DNA of 64,000 nucleotides from an uncultured Lachnospiraceae bacterium (GCA_944376125.1 CALWBQ010000008.1:81067-145066), one strand, 5' to 3'. Counted from the stretch's first letter, positions 55,715 through 64,000 are shown. A program made the numbers and translations. Notes: generated by a model from the sequence alone, not told the origin.

Positions 55715-57531
55715 GCCTTTCCACCTACCTTCCATTCTGTGGATTGCTGATAATCGGCCCAGAGAGAAGCGTACAATCCCTTCTTCTCCAGCAGGCTCTG
55801 ATGACTGCCTGTCTCGGCGATCGTTCCGTCTTTCATAACCAATATCTGGTCTGCCTGGCACACTGTTGAGAGCCGGTGGGCAATCATAATTACCGTCTTC
55901 CCTTTCACCAGTTTTTCAAACGCCTGCTGAATGAAATACTCATTATCCGGATCAGCGAAGGCTGTGGCCTCATCGAGAACCACAATAGGGGCATTTTTCA
56001 GGATCGCTCTGGCCAGGGCAACCCTCTGCACCTCCCCGCCGGAAAGATAGGTTCCCTTCACGCCAATGACAGTGTCCAGGCCCTGCGGCAGCTTTTCAAC
56101 AATATCTCTGCACCTGGCCGCTTCTATCGCCCTCTCTACCTCCTCACGGGAAGCCTGGGGGCGAGCCGCACGAATATTGTTGAGAAGAGTATCTTTAAAC
56201 AAATGGCAGTCCTGAAAAACAAAACTTACCAGCTCCATCAGCTTTTTTGTGCCGATCTCCCTCACGTCGGTTCCGCCGATGAAGACACCCCCGGCGTCAA
56301 CATCAAAGAATCTGGGAATCAAGCTGGCCAGTGTCGTCTTTCCGCCGCCGGATGGTCCCACCACTGCAGCCGTCGTGCCCTGGGGAACTGTAAATGATAC
56401 GTCATACAAAGCCGGACGGGCTCCCGCCTCATAGGCAAAGGTCACATTTCTGAATTCCACAGAATAATTTCTGGGAGCTGCCGGATTCGCAGGTTCTGGA
56501 AGAGGCTTTTCCCGAATAATGTTCAAGATCCGCTCCAACGCTTCCTGGGCCTGCATAGTGTTCTCGCTGGTGTGCATGATTTTATCCATCACAGAGACGC
56601 AGACTGGTGTAAACAAAATATAAAATACTAAATCCAGAGCCACAGTCTCATACGCCGCCCCCGCTGCCAGATCCCCTGCCAAAAGAAAACCAGCCGGTAT
56701 CAGGAGGGCAAATACTCCATTAATACTGACCGTATAGGAGCACATAGGGATCCGCATAGACAGCGTGTAGTTCACAGCCCACTCTTTGTACCGCATGATG
56801 GAATCATGGAAATTTTTGAAGGAAAAAATACTCTGCTGAAAGGTTTTCACCACCGGAATTCCCCGGACATATTCTACCGCTTCATTGTTCATATCCTCCA
56901 GGGCATTCTGGTACTCCTTCATCGCTCTTTCCATCCCGGGTCCGATCATGCGGCTCAGAAAGAAGATCCCTAGAACTATAGGAATCAGGCTGATCAGACC
57001 AAACCGCCAGTCGAATACCAGCAGAAGCACCAGAACTGCTGCAGGAGTCACCAACGCCCCTGCCAGATCCGGAAGCTGATGGGCGAGATAAGTCTCCGTC
57101 TGGCCCGCCCCATCATCGATAATCTTTCTCAGCTTTCCGCTTCCAGCTCTTTTTAGGAAGCCCACTGGCAGCGATGTCAAATGATGGAGGGCAACCGTCT
57201 TCATATTTCTAGCGGTCCGAAATGCCGACAGATGAGTACACATAAGGGCCCCAAAATAAATCAGCATACTCAACAGAGCGAATACCACCGCCAGCCAGCC
57301 CCAGCGAATCAGCGTCCCTGCCTGAAAACCGTCCGGCCACCCCCGGACTACTAATTTCACCGCATTCCACATACACAGGTACGGCAGCAGGGCAGCTACC
57401 GCGCTAATCCCGGACAGGGCACAGCCAAGCCATGTCAAATATCGGTAATTTCCGGCAAAATCCATCAGCGTAATCTTTTTCTTTTCCGGAAGACTCGTCA
57501 TAATTTTCTTCCGTTTTCGTTTCTCTTCCAT
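55711..57531 (-). CDS. ABC exporter half-transporter (first of the TetR operon)
   Basis: 606 aa, six membrane segments from about residue 25 and a C-terminal ATPase: GPSGGGKTT, LSGGEVQRVALA, IVVLDEATAFADPDN with catalytic Glu present. The ADPDNE following the Walker B is typical of the YbtPQ/IrtAB-like and related exporters. The ATG at 57531 (AAAAGGAGG upstream) follows a very basic N-terminus. Partner of the next gene. Cargo unknown; the TetR gene upstream points to a xenobiotic or a siderophore-like compound. Confidence 0.9.
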   Translation of the reverse strand: MEEKRKRKKIMTSLPEKKKITLMDFAGNYRYLTWLGCALSGISAVAALLPYLCMWNAVKLVVRGWPDGFQAGTLIRWGWLAVVFALLSMLIYFGALMCTHLSAFRTARNMKTVALHHLTSLPVGFLKRAGSGKLRKIIDDGAGQTETYLAHQLPDLAGALVTPAAVLVLLLVFDWRFGLISLIPIVLGIFFLSRMIGPGMERAMKEYQNALEDMNNEAVEYVRGIPVVKTFQQSIFSFKNFHDSIMRYKEWAVNYTLSMRIPMCSYTVSINGVFALLIPAGFLLAGDLAAGAAYETVALDLVFYILFTPVCVSVMDKIMHTSENTMQAQEALERILNIIREKPLPEPANPAAPRNYSVEFRNVTFAYEAGARPALYDVSFTVPQGTTAAVVGPSGGGKTTLASLIPRFFDVDAGGVFIGGTDVREIGTKKLMELVSFVFQDCHLFKDTLLNNIRAARPQASREEVERAIEAARCRDIVEKLPQGLDTVIGVKGTYLSGGEVQRVALARAILKNAPIVVLDEATAFADPDNEYFIQQAFEKLVKGKTVIMIAHRLSTVCQADQILVMKDGTIAETGSHQSLLEKKGLYASLWADYQQSTEWKVGGKA

Positions 57532-57602
57532 CTTCTTCACCCTCCTTTTGTTAGTCCTATCTAACCCACGGGCACAAAAGGCCCTTTCCCCATTCTCCAG
57601 CC

Positions 57603-58217
57603 TTAGAGTCCCATAATCCTGGCCCAGCCGGCATGCTGGAACTGTCCCAAAATCCGGGCACAATATACTGCTTTTTCTCTCGGCACATCGTGGGAGACAA
57701 ACTCCTCAATCTGCTGAAAAAATGAGCGGCACACAATATGGAGCAGCATATCGTCAAACTCTGCCACTGTGTGGCCCAATTTTCTCATAGCATCTGCGAA
57801 GTCCCAGCAGGACTGTTCCTCCACCTGGGCCATCTGATCAAAAAAGAAATTCCCTGCCCCCGGCGCTCCGCAGCAGAGCAGCAGCTTAAACGTATCAAAA
57901 TGGTCATAGACATAATTGATCAGCCACGGAACCTGTTCTTCCGTCACATTCATCAGCTCCTCCGCCTGTCTTTCCGGCGGCATAGCCGCAAACTCCCTGT
58001 GTACCTTCTGGTACATGTCCACCAGCCTCTGGGCAGTTTCTCCGGTAAGTGCCTCAAACAGGGCCTCTTTTCCCGGGAAATATCCATATATCGCTCCTGT
58101 CGTGACACCAGCCCTCTGTGCAATCCTTCTCATGGACGCCTTCTCATATCCATAAGATAAAAATTCCTGTTTCCCTGCCTCTAAAATCGCGGCAGCGGTA
58201 TGATTTCGGGTACCCAT
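57603..58217 (-). CDS. TetR family transcriptional regulator
   Basis: 204 aa. N-terminal HTH: ILEAGKQEFLSYGYEKASMRRIAQRAGVTTGAIYGYF, followed by the helical ligand-binding domain. It precedes the two ABC genes by 71 bases in the same direction. Two adjacent 13-bp palindromes (58271-58283, 58284-58296) sit on its own promoter, which suggests autorepression of the whole unit with de-repression by an exporter substrate. Confidence 0.93.
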   Translation of the reverse strand: MGTRNHTAAAILEAGKQEFLSYGYEKASMRRIAQRAGVTTGAIYGYFPGKEALFEALTGETAQRLVDMYQKVHREFAAMPPERQAEELMNVTEEQVPWLINYVYDHFDTFKLLLCCGAPGAGNFFFDQMAQVEEQSCWDFADAMRKLGHTVAEFDDMLLHIVCRSFFQQIEEFVSHDVPREKAVYCARILGQFQHAGWARIMGL

Positions 58218-58270
58218 TGCTTTACCGTCCTCTTCTGCTCCCCGTTGGCATCACCACGCTGGGCAGCTTT

Positions 58271-58296
58271 ATAACGTTGTTATATAACACTGTTAT
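58271..58296. promoter_or_regulatory. Double operator of the TetR gene
   Basis: ATAACGTTGTTAT (58271-58283) and ATAACACTGTTAT (58284-58296), each a palindrome (arms of 5 and 6 bp), directly abutting. The second touches the -10 hexamer. Confidence 0.75.
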
Positions 58297-58323
58297 TATG
58301 GTGCAAAAAAAGAGATCCGTCAA
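58295..58323 (-). promoter_or_regulatory. Promoter of the TetR-ABC operon
   Basis: TTGACG (58318-58323), 17-base spacer, CATAAT (58295-58300), minus strand. The -35 lies inside the loop of the terminator of the kinase gene. Confidence 0.75.
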
Positions 58324-58345
58324 TATTCTAACTGATCTCTTTTTC
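58311..58345 (-). terminator. Terminator of the hybrid kinase gene
   Basis: Arms AGAGATC (58311-58317) and GATCTCT (58334-58340), loop of 16 bases; on the minus strand a T7 run follows. It overlaps the TetR promoter. Confidence 0.75.
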
Positions 58346-58354
58346 TCAATAAAG

Positions 58355-60886
58355 CTATTTTCCAGTAATTGATTCTGACAATACCTGCATCAAGATCGCA
58401 AAATCGAGAGGTTTGGAGACGTGAGCATTCATCCCCGCGGCCGTTGTTGCCGCAATGTCCTCCGCAAAGGCGTTGGCAGTCACCGCAATGATAGGAATTT
58501 CTGCGGCATCAGGCCGCTTCAGGGCTCGAATTTTTTTAGCCGCCTCGCAGCCATCCATGACCGGCATCTGCATATCCATTAGGATCGCATCAAAGGTAAA
58601 GGGGCGTGACGCCTGAAAGGCTTCCAGAGCCTCCTGCCCGTTCCATGCCTGAACCACCTTAATTCCATTCATGGACAGCAGCTCCACAGCAATCTCCATA
58701 TTAATTTCATTATCTTCGGCCAAAAGAATAGTTTTTCCCTCCAGGCCCTCAGCTTTTTTCTCAGGTTCTTCAGGATTTTCCTGAACTTCTTCCTGATGGT
58801 CTTTAACAATAGCAAACGGAATGATTACCGTAAACACCGATCCATGCCCCGGCTGGCTTTCCACATAGATTTGGCCATTCATCTGGTCAATAAGATTCTT
58901 TACAATCGGCATTCCCAATCCTGTCCCGGAAACCGCCTTGGCTGTAAATCGGTTCTCTCTGGCATACGGCTCAAAGAGCCTGGGAAGAAAGCTCTGATCC
59001 ATTCCGATGCCTGTATCCTCTATCACCAGTTTATATTTTATGATTTCCTGCCCTGGAAATTGGGTAACTTTCACCGATATTTTATCGCCTTCCGAGGTAA
59101 ATTTAAACGCGTTCGACAGCAGATTATTCATAATCTGCCCGATCCTGAACGGATCTCCAGTTACCAATGTTGTTCCGGCATCAAAATCAAAATAAAAGTT
59201 TTTCTTTTCCCGTTCTGCCTGAACCCTAAAATTCATCAGACATTTTTCCAAACAATCTTTCAGCCTGAATTGCTGATAATTCAGAGCAATCTCTCCCTGC
59301 TCCATCCGCGACATGTCCAAAATATCGTTAATCAAGCTCAGAAGCTGAGTGCTGGAATAATGAATCTTTTCCAGATAGTCCGACACCTTTTGGGGATCAT
59401 CTGCTGATTTTTCCGCCAGCTCTGAAAGACCGATAATTGCATTAAGAGGTGTACGCATATCGTGGGACATATTGCTGAAAAATGCCTCTTTTGCCTTACC
59501 GCTCTGCCGTGAGGACTCCAGAGCGTCTTCCAGCAGTCTCCTTTCCTGAAGCTCCCTTTGCTTTTCTCTCTCCACTTCCCGAAAGCAGAGTACAACCTCC
59601 CCCGGCGACAGCGACTCATCAAACAAAACCCTTACATTGACCCACCGGTATTCCTCTCCGAATTTTCTCTGAAAGTCTCCTCCAAACTCACGTTCCTTTA
59701 AAGAGACCAGCCGCCGGATATTGTCAACAGAAAAACTTTTGCAGAATTCCTGATATACATCCCCTTTTATGAGCTCCTCTACAGTTTTTAACAGTTCCAT
59801 GTAGTTTCCAAATGCTGGAAGCCGGCTTCTTACATAGTCAGAGCCTTTAATCATTTCATAAGTCTCCTCCTCGTAATCGATCCGGTACAGAGCATAGTAT
59901 GAATTTCCAAGTACTCTAACCGTGTCATTCGTCCGTTCCACACGTCTGGTCAGATTCCATTCCTTGAACGTCATTATTCCCATCGCAAATAGCCACAGCA
60001 GGAACAAAATAAAAAAAACTGCCGTAAACGTATGGAGATCGCTGAGAATTACAGAGACAGGCATCGTGACAATAGACACCCAGCCATTGGGCATCAGACT
60101 GTAGTAAATCATCCTCTGACGGCCGTCCGTATCTGTGATTGTCATATCGTGCGTCTTCTGACTGCCGCTTCCGATCATTTTCAGTATCTGCGCAACATAT
60201 GTCTGGAGCTTTTCCTTCTCCACTTCCCGGTCCATCTCGTTATAAATCAGTGTCCCTGCCCCATCGCAGAGAAAGAAAGACGCCTGTTCCGGGAGCTCTA
60301 CTGAATTCTTCTGGAACTGAAAATTTTCAGGGAAAATATCAAACGCCATTACCCCATCAATATCGCTGCACTTTTTAGCTACCGTGATAACCGGTTTATG
60401 ATAGACCGCATCCGTATAGACATTCGTAAAAATCACATCGCCGTCTGCCTCTACTGCTTTCTGATACCATTCCGTCTCAGAAGCATTGTAAACTTCATCG
60501 TATTCCCAGGGATTAGCCGCTACAATTTTCTGATTCAGCACGATATAAGGATCTACCTTCTCTTCCCCCAGCACTGCCTGCAGAGTCTGAAAATATCTCT
60601 GCATCCAAGCCTCGATTTCATCTTCCCCCTCCCCGCTCTGAATCCTCTTACTAATGTTTTCTGTCCCAAAACTGAGGAGAGTTTCGTACACGGTCAGATT
60701 GTTTCGCTCCTCCGAGGCATAGGTCTGCGCCAGAGATGTCCCCAGATTTTCAGCATTTTGCAGCAGCGCAGTCCGAAGCAGCTGAAAAAATACAAGCCCT
60801 AGAATCACCAGCACCAGACACGCAACCAAATTCAACCGCATAGCTGCCAACACCCGTTTCCAGTTCTGCTTTTTTGATGGTTTCAT
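58355..60886 (-). CDS. Hybrid sensor histidine kinase with receiver domain
   Basis: 843 aa. First membrane segment at about 15-38, an extracytoplasmic dCache-like domain of about 250 residues (YTDAVYHKPVITVAKKC is typical), second membrane segment at about 288-308, a PAS-like region, HisKA (FFSNMSHDMRTPLNAIIG), HATPase (NNLLSNAFKF, DTGIGM, GTGLGMPIVK) and a C-terminal receiver with Asp in DAILMDMQMPVMDG. No HPt domain is present, so phosphotransfer must go to a separate protein. Stands alone; its ligand and partner are unknown. Confidence 0.92.
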   Translation of the reverse strand: MKPSKKQNWKRVLAAMRLNLVACLVLVILGLVFFQLLRTALLQNAENLGTSLAQTYASEERNNLTVYETLLSFGTENISKRIQSGEGEDEIEAWMQRYFQTLQAVLGEEKVDPYIVLNQKIVAANPWEYDEVYNASETEWYQKAVEADGDVIFTNVYTDAVYHKPVITVAKKCSDIDGVMAFDIFPENFQFQKNSVELPEQASFFLCDGAGTLIYNEMDREVEKEKLQTYVAQILKMIGSGSQKTHDMTITDTDGRQRMIYYSLMPNGWVSIVTMPVSVILSDLHTFTAVFFILFLLWLFAMGIMTFKEWNLTRRVERTNDTVRVLGNSYYALYRIDYEEETYEMIKGSDYVRSRLPAFGNYMELLKTVEELIKGDVYQEFCKSFSVDNIRRLVSLKEREFGGDFQRKFGEEYRWVNVRVLFDESLSPGEVVLCFREVEREKQRELQERRLLEDALESSRQSGKAKEAFFSNMSHDMRTPLNAIIGLSELAEKSADDPQKVSDYLEKIHYSSTQLLSLINDILDMSRMEQGEIALNYQQFRLKDCLEKCLMNFRVQAEREKKNFYFDFDAGTTLVTGDPFRIGQIMNNLLSNAFKFTSEGDKISVKVTQFPGQEIIKYKLVIEDTGIGMDQSFLPRLFEPYARENRFTAKAVSGTGLGMPIVKNLIDQMNGQIYVESQPGHGSVFTVIIPFAIVKDHQEEVQENPEEPEKKAEGLEGKTILLAEDNEINMEIAVELLSMNGIKVVQAWNGQEALEAFQASRPFTFDAILMDMQMPVMDGCEAAKKIRALKRPDAAEIPIIAVTANAFAEDIAATTAAGMNAHVSKPLDFAILMQVLSESITGK

Positions 60887-60971
60887 GGAATCCTCCTCAT
60901 TTTCTCTTATTCAAACTTCCTTTCCCATTTTTATTATTGTAGCATACTTTTAATAAGTTTCCACAAAAAAA

Positions 60972-61007
60972 GAAATGCGCCCTCGGCACATTCCAAAAGC
61001 GCATTTC
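60972..61007 (-). terminator. Terminator of the hsp20 gene
   Basis: Perfect arms GAAATGCGC (60972-60980) and GCGCATTTC (60999-61007), then T7 on the minus strand. Confidence 0.85.
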
Positions 61008-61019
61008 CTTGACGGTTTA

Positions 61020-61451
61020 TTATCCTTCTATCGCGATATATTTTTTATCTTCTACTGCAGGCTTTTCTTCTTTCTTCGGCACCAGCAACTTCAAGGTGCC
61101 ATCCTCAAACTTGGCTTTAATATCAGCTTCCGTTACCTGATCTCCTACATAGAAACTTCTGCTGCAGGAACCACTGTAACGCTCCCTCCGGATGTACCTG
61201 CCCTTGCTGTCCTTTTCGTCCTTATTCCTGTTCGTCGCTGCATTGATTGTCAGATAGCCATCTTTCAGCTCAGCTTTCACATCCTCCTTCTTTACACCCG
61301 GCATATTCATCGTAATCTCATAGCCTTGATCCGTATCTTTAATATCCGTCTTCATCAGTCCTGAGCCATCTGACCGGAATGAAGCGAATGGATAATCAAA
61401 ATCAAAAAAGTCATCAAATAAGTTTTCTCCAAAAATACTAGGCATCAACAT
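61020..61451 (-). CDS. Small heat-shock protein Hsp20 (alpha-crystallin family)
   Basis: ATP-independent chaperone that holds unfolded proteins. 143 aa. Alpha-crystallin core: MKTDIKDTDQGYEITMNMPGVKKEDV, then GRYIRRERYSGSCSRSFYV and FEDGTLKLLVPKKEE. Start 61451 with AAAAGGAGAG. A CIRCE operator and a consensus promoter lie about 120-165 bases upstream, so HrcA should repress it until heat shock. Confidence 0.95.
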   Translation of the reverse strand: MLMPSIFGENLFDDFFDFDYPFASFRSDGSGLMKTDIKDTDQGYEITMNMPGVKKEDVKAELKDGYLTINAATNRNKDEKDSKGRYIRRERYSGSCSRSFYVGDQVTEADIKAKFEDGTLKLLVPKKEEKPAVEDKKYIAIEG

Positions 61452-61572
61452 AAATCATCTCTCCTTTTCCTACAACATGGTGTCTTTCTTTTGCTTCTCG
61501 GAACAGGGGATGTTCTGAAGAATTTGATCCCTTTTTCAGGATCTTTTTCTTCTTCTCCTTTGTTCTATCTGT

Positions 61573-61601
61573 ACTATAACACTTATTATTAGCACTGTCA
61601 A
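61573..61601 (-). promoter_or_regulatory. Sigma-A promoter of hsp20, inside CIRCE
   Basis: TTGACA (61596-61601), 17-base spacer, TATAGT (61573-61578), minus strand. The -35 lies in the spacer of the CIRCE dyad. Confidence 0.85.
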
Positions 61602-61615
61602 TAGGCGAGTGCTAA
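61589..61615. promoter_or_regulatory. CIRCE element (HrcA operator)
   Basis: TTAGCACTG (61589-61597), nine-base spacer, GAGTGCTAA (61607-61615). Matches the CIRCE consensus at 17 of 18 arm positions. Confidence 0.95.
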
Positions 61616-61718
61616 TTTTATATTTTTTTAATATTTTCGCATAAAACAAAAAACGAATTGTGATAATACCGTCTGCAGCCCGAAGCAGACCGGAGACGTA
61701 CCTGAACTGCAGATCAGC

Positions 61719-62645
61719 TCACCCCACTGCAGGATAATTGCTGATTGTCCCTATATAGAATTCCAGATCATACGGACTTTTTTCGAGCTGCATATACAGG
61801 GTTCCCTTCCTATCCCACTCAGAGTCTAACGCTGGATATCTTTCGTACTGCAATTTCAAGCACATCTGACTTCCGCTGAAATCCTCATCATATCCTGTTA
61901 TTGCATACCGGCAGCCTTCACGGTCAGAAGTTCCAACTAACTCTCCCGTGTTGGAACGAGCTATTTCCCCAGTATCTATCTCTGACCCGAACACAGCAGA
62001 AAATCTGTTTTCTGAAACCTGTTCATCAAAATAGCCCTGATTTTCATTCAAACGCAGAGGATAGAAAATCAGTGCCTCCTTCAAACCAGATATGGCCTTT
62101 GCAGCATCTGCGTCAAGGCAATACTGCATGAGCTCAGTCCTATCCTGATTCGTCATATTATGTCCCAGCATAATAGATTTAAAATCAGGTCTCGATAGAT
62201 CGTTCTCATACACATAGAGGAGTCCCTCTGCAGCATCCATAAATACTTCTCTCTGACAGGAGCGCAGTACCCTTACCAGCCGCCTTTCCCCGTTTTCTGT
62301 CCATGCTCCATCCTGATTTACATCATATCCATCTGGAGTGGTTGTACTGCTTAGCATCCAGCCTTCACGGTCAAAGTAATAGCACTCTGCGTAGCCATCA
62401 TCATTTGCATCAATCCAGCGCCAGCCAGATGAAGGGTATGTTCCGTCGGCCCTTTCATACCACCATTGCCCAGAATGTTCTCCTGTTCCCTGGCGCCAGC
62501 TTCCTGAAAGTTCCAGCTCCGCGTTTCTCCACTCGCGCCATCCATTTGGATCTTCGATTTCTGCCGCAGATACCGCCGCTGGTCCCGCTCCCAGAAAAGC
62601 TGCAAATAAAATAGTACCCACCAATGACTGCATCCATTTTTTCAT
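61719..62645 (-). CDS. Exported protein with glucan/choline-binding-like repeats
   Basis: 308 aa. Signal peptide MKKWMQSLVGTILFAAFLG with cleavage near SAA. Residues ~35-115 hold aromatic-rich units such as WWYERADGTYPSSGWRWID and ECYYFDREGWML, which resemble cell-wall-binding (choline/glucan-binding type) repeats. The C-terminal ~190 residues are not recognised. Starts 33 bases after the ROK gene and is likely cotranscribed. Function unknown; the envelope location is the only supported statement. Confidence 0.75.
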   Translation of the reverse strand: MKKWMQSLVGTILFAAFLGAGPAAVSAAEIEDPNGWREWRNAELELSGSWRQGTGEHSGQWWYERADGTYPSSGWRWIDANDDGYAECYYFDREGWMLSSTTTPDGYDVNQDGAWTENGERRLVRVLRSCQREVFMDAAEGLLYVYENDLSRPDFKSIMLGHNMTNQDRTELMQYCLDADAAKAISGLKEALIFYPLRLNENQGYFDEQVSENRFSAVFGSEIDTGEIARSNTGELVGTSDREGCRYAITGYDEDFSGSQMCLKLQYERYPALDSEWDRKGTLYMQLEKSPYDLEFYIGTISNYPAVG

Positions 62646-62678
62646 GTTTCACACCCGCTTTTGAATATATGTTTACCT

Positions 62679-63593
62679 TTAAGTATTCTCTGTATTCATC
62701 CTTTGTCTGCAGCGCCGGACTGCCCCCAATATATTTGCAGTATTTCCATACTGACAGCGAACAATTTTAGGAATCGGCACTTGACCAAATATTGTCCCTT
62801 CATAGATAAAATCCACTGCCTTCTGAAGGGTCTCCAGCAAAACCGGCTGATTGCTGATTCCTCCTCCAATTGCAAAAATATCCGGATCCAAAATTGTTTG
62901 AAGATTATGTATCTGAAGCGCTATATGACTGCAGTATGTCTCCAATGCACCCACTGCGTCTGGATCCTTACTGTTGACTAAATCAAATATTTGATATCCA
63001 TCCATCTGCGTATCTTCTGAAAGCCCTTTTCTCCTAATAAGCTCTGCTCTCAATCCACTGCTCCAGCCGCAGTACTTTCCAATCATAGTCTCTGGTCCTA
63101 ATCGTTTCCCTGCGCTTTCCATCATAAAACTGAATTCGCCTGCAAATGAATGGGCTCCCTTATAAACTCTCCCATCAATCACAATGCCGCCGCCAATCCC
63201 GGTTCCTAACACCAATACTACCCCTGTTCGGCATCCTTTCAGGGCACCAGCAGTATATTCGCCCAAAGCACAGCTCTTTCCATCATTTTCTACAAAACAC
63301 GGAACGCCACATTTTTCCCGCACTAATTTTCCAAATGGTATCCCATTTAAATATCTCAGTACACCTCCTCCTTCTACAATTCCATCCGGATCGTCCATCA
63401 AAGTGCCGGGTATACTAATTCCAATCCCTCTGCATGCCTCTTCGGTTTCTTGATAAACAGAAGCAATCCGATCAGCCAAGAACTCTGCCCCTTCATAAGG
63501 TGTAGTAAATACACCGCTCTTTAATACCTGATAATCTTCAGAAATAACCGCCCATTTCACGGCGGTTCCCCCCACATCAACACCAAAATACAT
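62679..63593 (-). CDS. ROK family sugar kinase-like protein
   Basis: 304 aa. ATP-binding N-terminus YFGVDVGGTAVKWAVI, substrate motif VENDGKSCALGE with catalytic Asp 104, and LGTGIGGGIVIDG. The zinc-binding part normal to ROK proteins (GE-x-GH and a Cys cluster) is altered: AGEFSFMMES lacks the His, and no Cys cluster follows. The sugar is unknown. The ATG 63593 has AGGGGGAAAG upstream; a longer frame would run into the CRISPR array. No clear own promoter separates it from the array trailer. Confidence 0.88.
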   Translation of the reverse strand: MYFGVDVGGTAVKWAVISEDYQVLKSGVFTTPYEGAEFLADRIASVYQETEEACRGIGISIPGTLMDDPDGIVEGGGVLRYLNGIPFGKLVREKCGVPCFVENDGKSCALGEYTAGALKGCRTGVVLVLGTGIGGGIVIDGRVYKGAHSFAGEFSFMMESAGKRLGPETMIGKYCGWSSGLRAELIRRKGLSEDTQMDGYQIFDLVNSKDPDAVGALETYCSHIALQIHNLQTILDPDIFAIGGGISNQPVLLETLQKAVDFIYEGTIFGQVPIPKIVRCQYGNTANILGAVRRCRQRMNTENT

Positions 63594-63641
63594 TTCTTTC
63601 CCCCTATCTTCTAAATTTACCTGCCTCCATGCAAAACATCT

Positions 63642-64000
63642 TGTTCTCCAATAGCCGCTCTCGCGAGCGGAGACAATCCTCCCATATAAACCGTTTCCCC
63701 ATCTGTATAATTTCAATCCACTCCGCTCTCGCGAGCGGAGACTCGGCCTGTCCGGCGAAATCATCCAGTTGATCCCAATTTCAATCCACTCCGCTCTCGC
63801 GAGCGGAGACCAGGGCCAGGGTCAACAAGGCAAATGAGCAGATCATTTCAATCCACTCCGCTCTCGCGAGCGGAGACAAACCAATACAAACGTAGGTTGA
63901 CACATTACAAATTTCAATCCACTCCGCTCTCGCGAGCGGAGACTCTGGAGGTGATTATGTGATAGACAAACTAATTGAATTTCAATCCACTCCGCTCTCG
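63642..64000 (-). CRISPR. CRISPR array, trailer end, type I-C-like repeats (runs off window)
   Basis: Six repeats of 33 bases with five spacers (35, 35, 34, 33, 35). Repeats start at 63642 (degenerate), 63710, 63778, 63845, 63911 and 63979 (cut by the window edge). On the minus strand the repeat begins GTCTCCGCTC, has an 8-bp stem CTCCGCTC/GAGCGGAG with a GCGA tetraloop, and ends GTGGATTGAAAT, the ending typical of type I-C repeats. The copy at 63642-63674 keeps the stem but not the GTGGATTGAAAT end, which marks the trailer. Leader and cas genes lie beyond 64000. Confidence 0.97.

Noticed and set aside
55715..55861. Longer N-terminus of the second TetR-operon exporter
   Set aside because: It overlaps the upstream exporter gene in another frame; the GTG at 55714 gives the usual overlap and length.
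63594..63764. N-terminal extension of the ROK protein
   Set aside because: Would run through the CRISPR repeats and contains an Arg/Ser-rich run from them.
1..64000. tRNA, rRNA, insertion sequence or prophage genes
   Set aside because: No cloverleaf-type arms, transposase motifs or phage structural genes were seen by eye; a tRNAscan-type search was not possible.

Overview
The window looks like chromosomal DNA from an anaerobic, spore-forming Clostridia species, most likely Lachnospiraceae (Clostridium cluster XIVa). The evidence is tandem rubrerythrins under a PerR-type Fur regulator, a CotS-type spore-coat kinase, T-box leaders on proS and trp, a type 3 ProS, Mn-dependent pyrophosphatase, LuxS, CIRCE-controlled Hsp20 and strong SD-led starts. 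No tRNA, rRNA, insertion sequence or prophage was recognised. Most genes lie on the minus strand.

Layout. 1-9.8 kb: 5' part of mreB, an ABC-F ATPase with a CmpB-like membrane protein, a MarR plus heterodimeric ABC exporter operon, and a LysR plus membrane protein pair. 9.8-19.5 kb: pgcA, a CotS-type kinase, cca, proS with a Pro T-box, a YkgJ-type protein, two rubrerythrins, a PerR-like regulator and a fumarylacetoacetate-hydrolase family enzyme behind a long structured leader. 19.7-23.9 kb: a four-gene operon I do not recognise (large XRE regulator, small membrane protein, lipoprotein, 600-aa exported protein) with a probable frameshift at the start of its second gene. 23.9-31.3 kb: P-type cation ATPase, luxS, aroK, flavin reductase, ppaC and a sugar-nucleotide-type transferase behind a repeated leader element. 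31.4-38.3 kb: complete trpEGDCFBA operon with a Trp T-box (specifier UGG).

38.3-44.2 kb: second ABC-F, nitroreductase, CarD-type regulator, a 79-codon gene set between two look-alike hairpins, MATE transporter and a cytidylate-kinase-like protein. 44.2-49 kb: two-component system divergent from a lantibiotic-immunity-type ABC transporter. 49-53.9 kb: diaminopropionate ammonia-lyase, YfcC-type carrier and YgeY-type hydrolase, divergent from a GntR regulator. 53.9-58.3 kb: TetR plus two ABC exporter half-transporters. 58.3-61.6 kb: hybrid sensor kinase and Hsp20 with CIRCE. 61.7-63.6 kb: ROK kinase and an exported protein, lying directly after the trailer end of a CRISPR array with type I-C-like repeats that runs off the window at 64 kb. 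No cas genes are in the window.

The best candidates for undescribed biology are the 41.7-42.2 kb small gene with its stacked RNA hairpins, the four-gene envelope operon at 19.7-23.9 kb, and two structured intergenic elements (about 19475-19660 and 31265-31405) that may be dispersed repeats. All homology statements are from motif recognition by eye; no database search was run.
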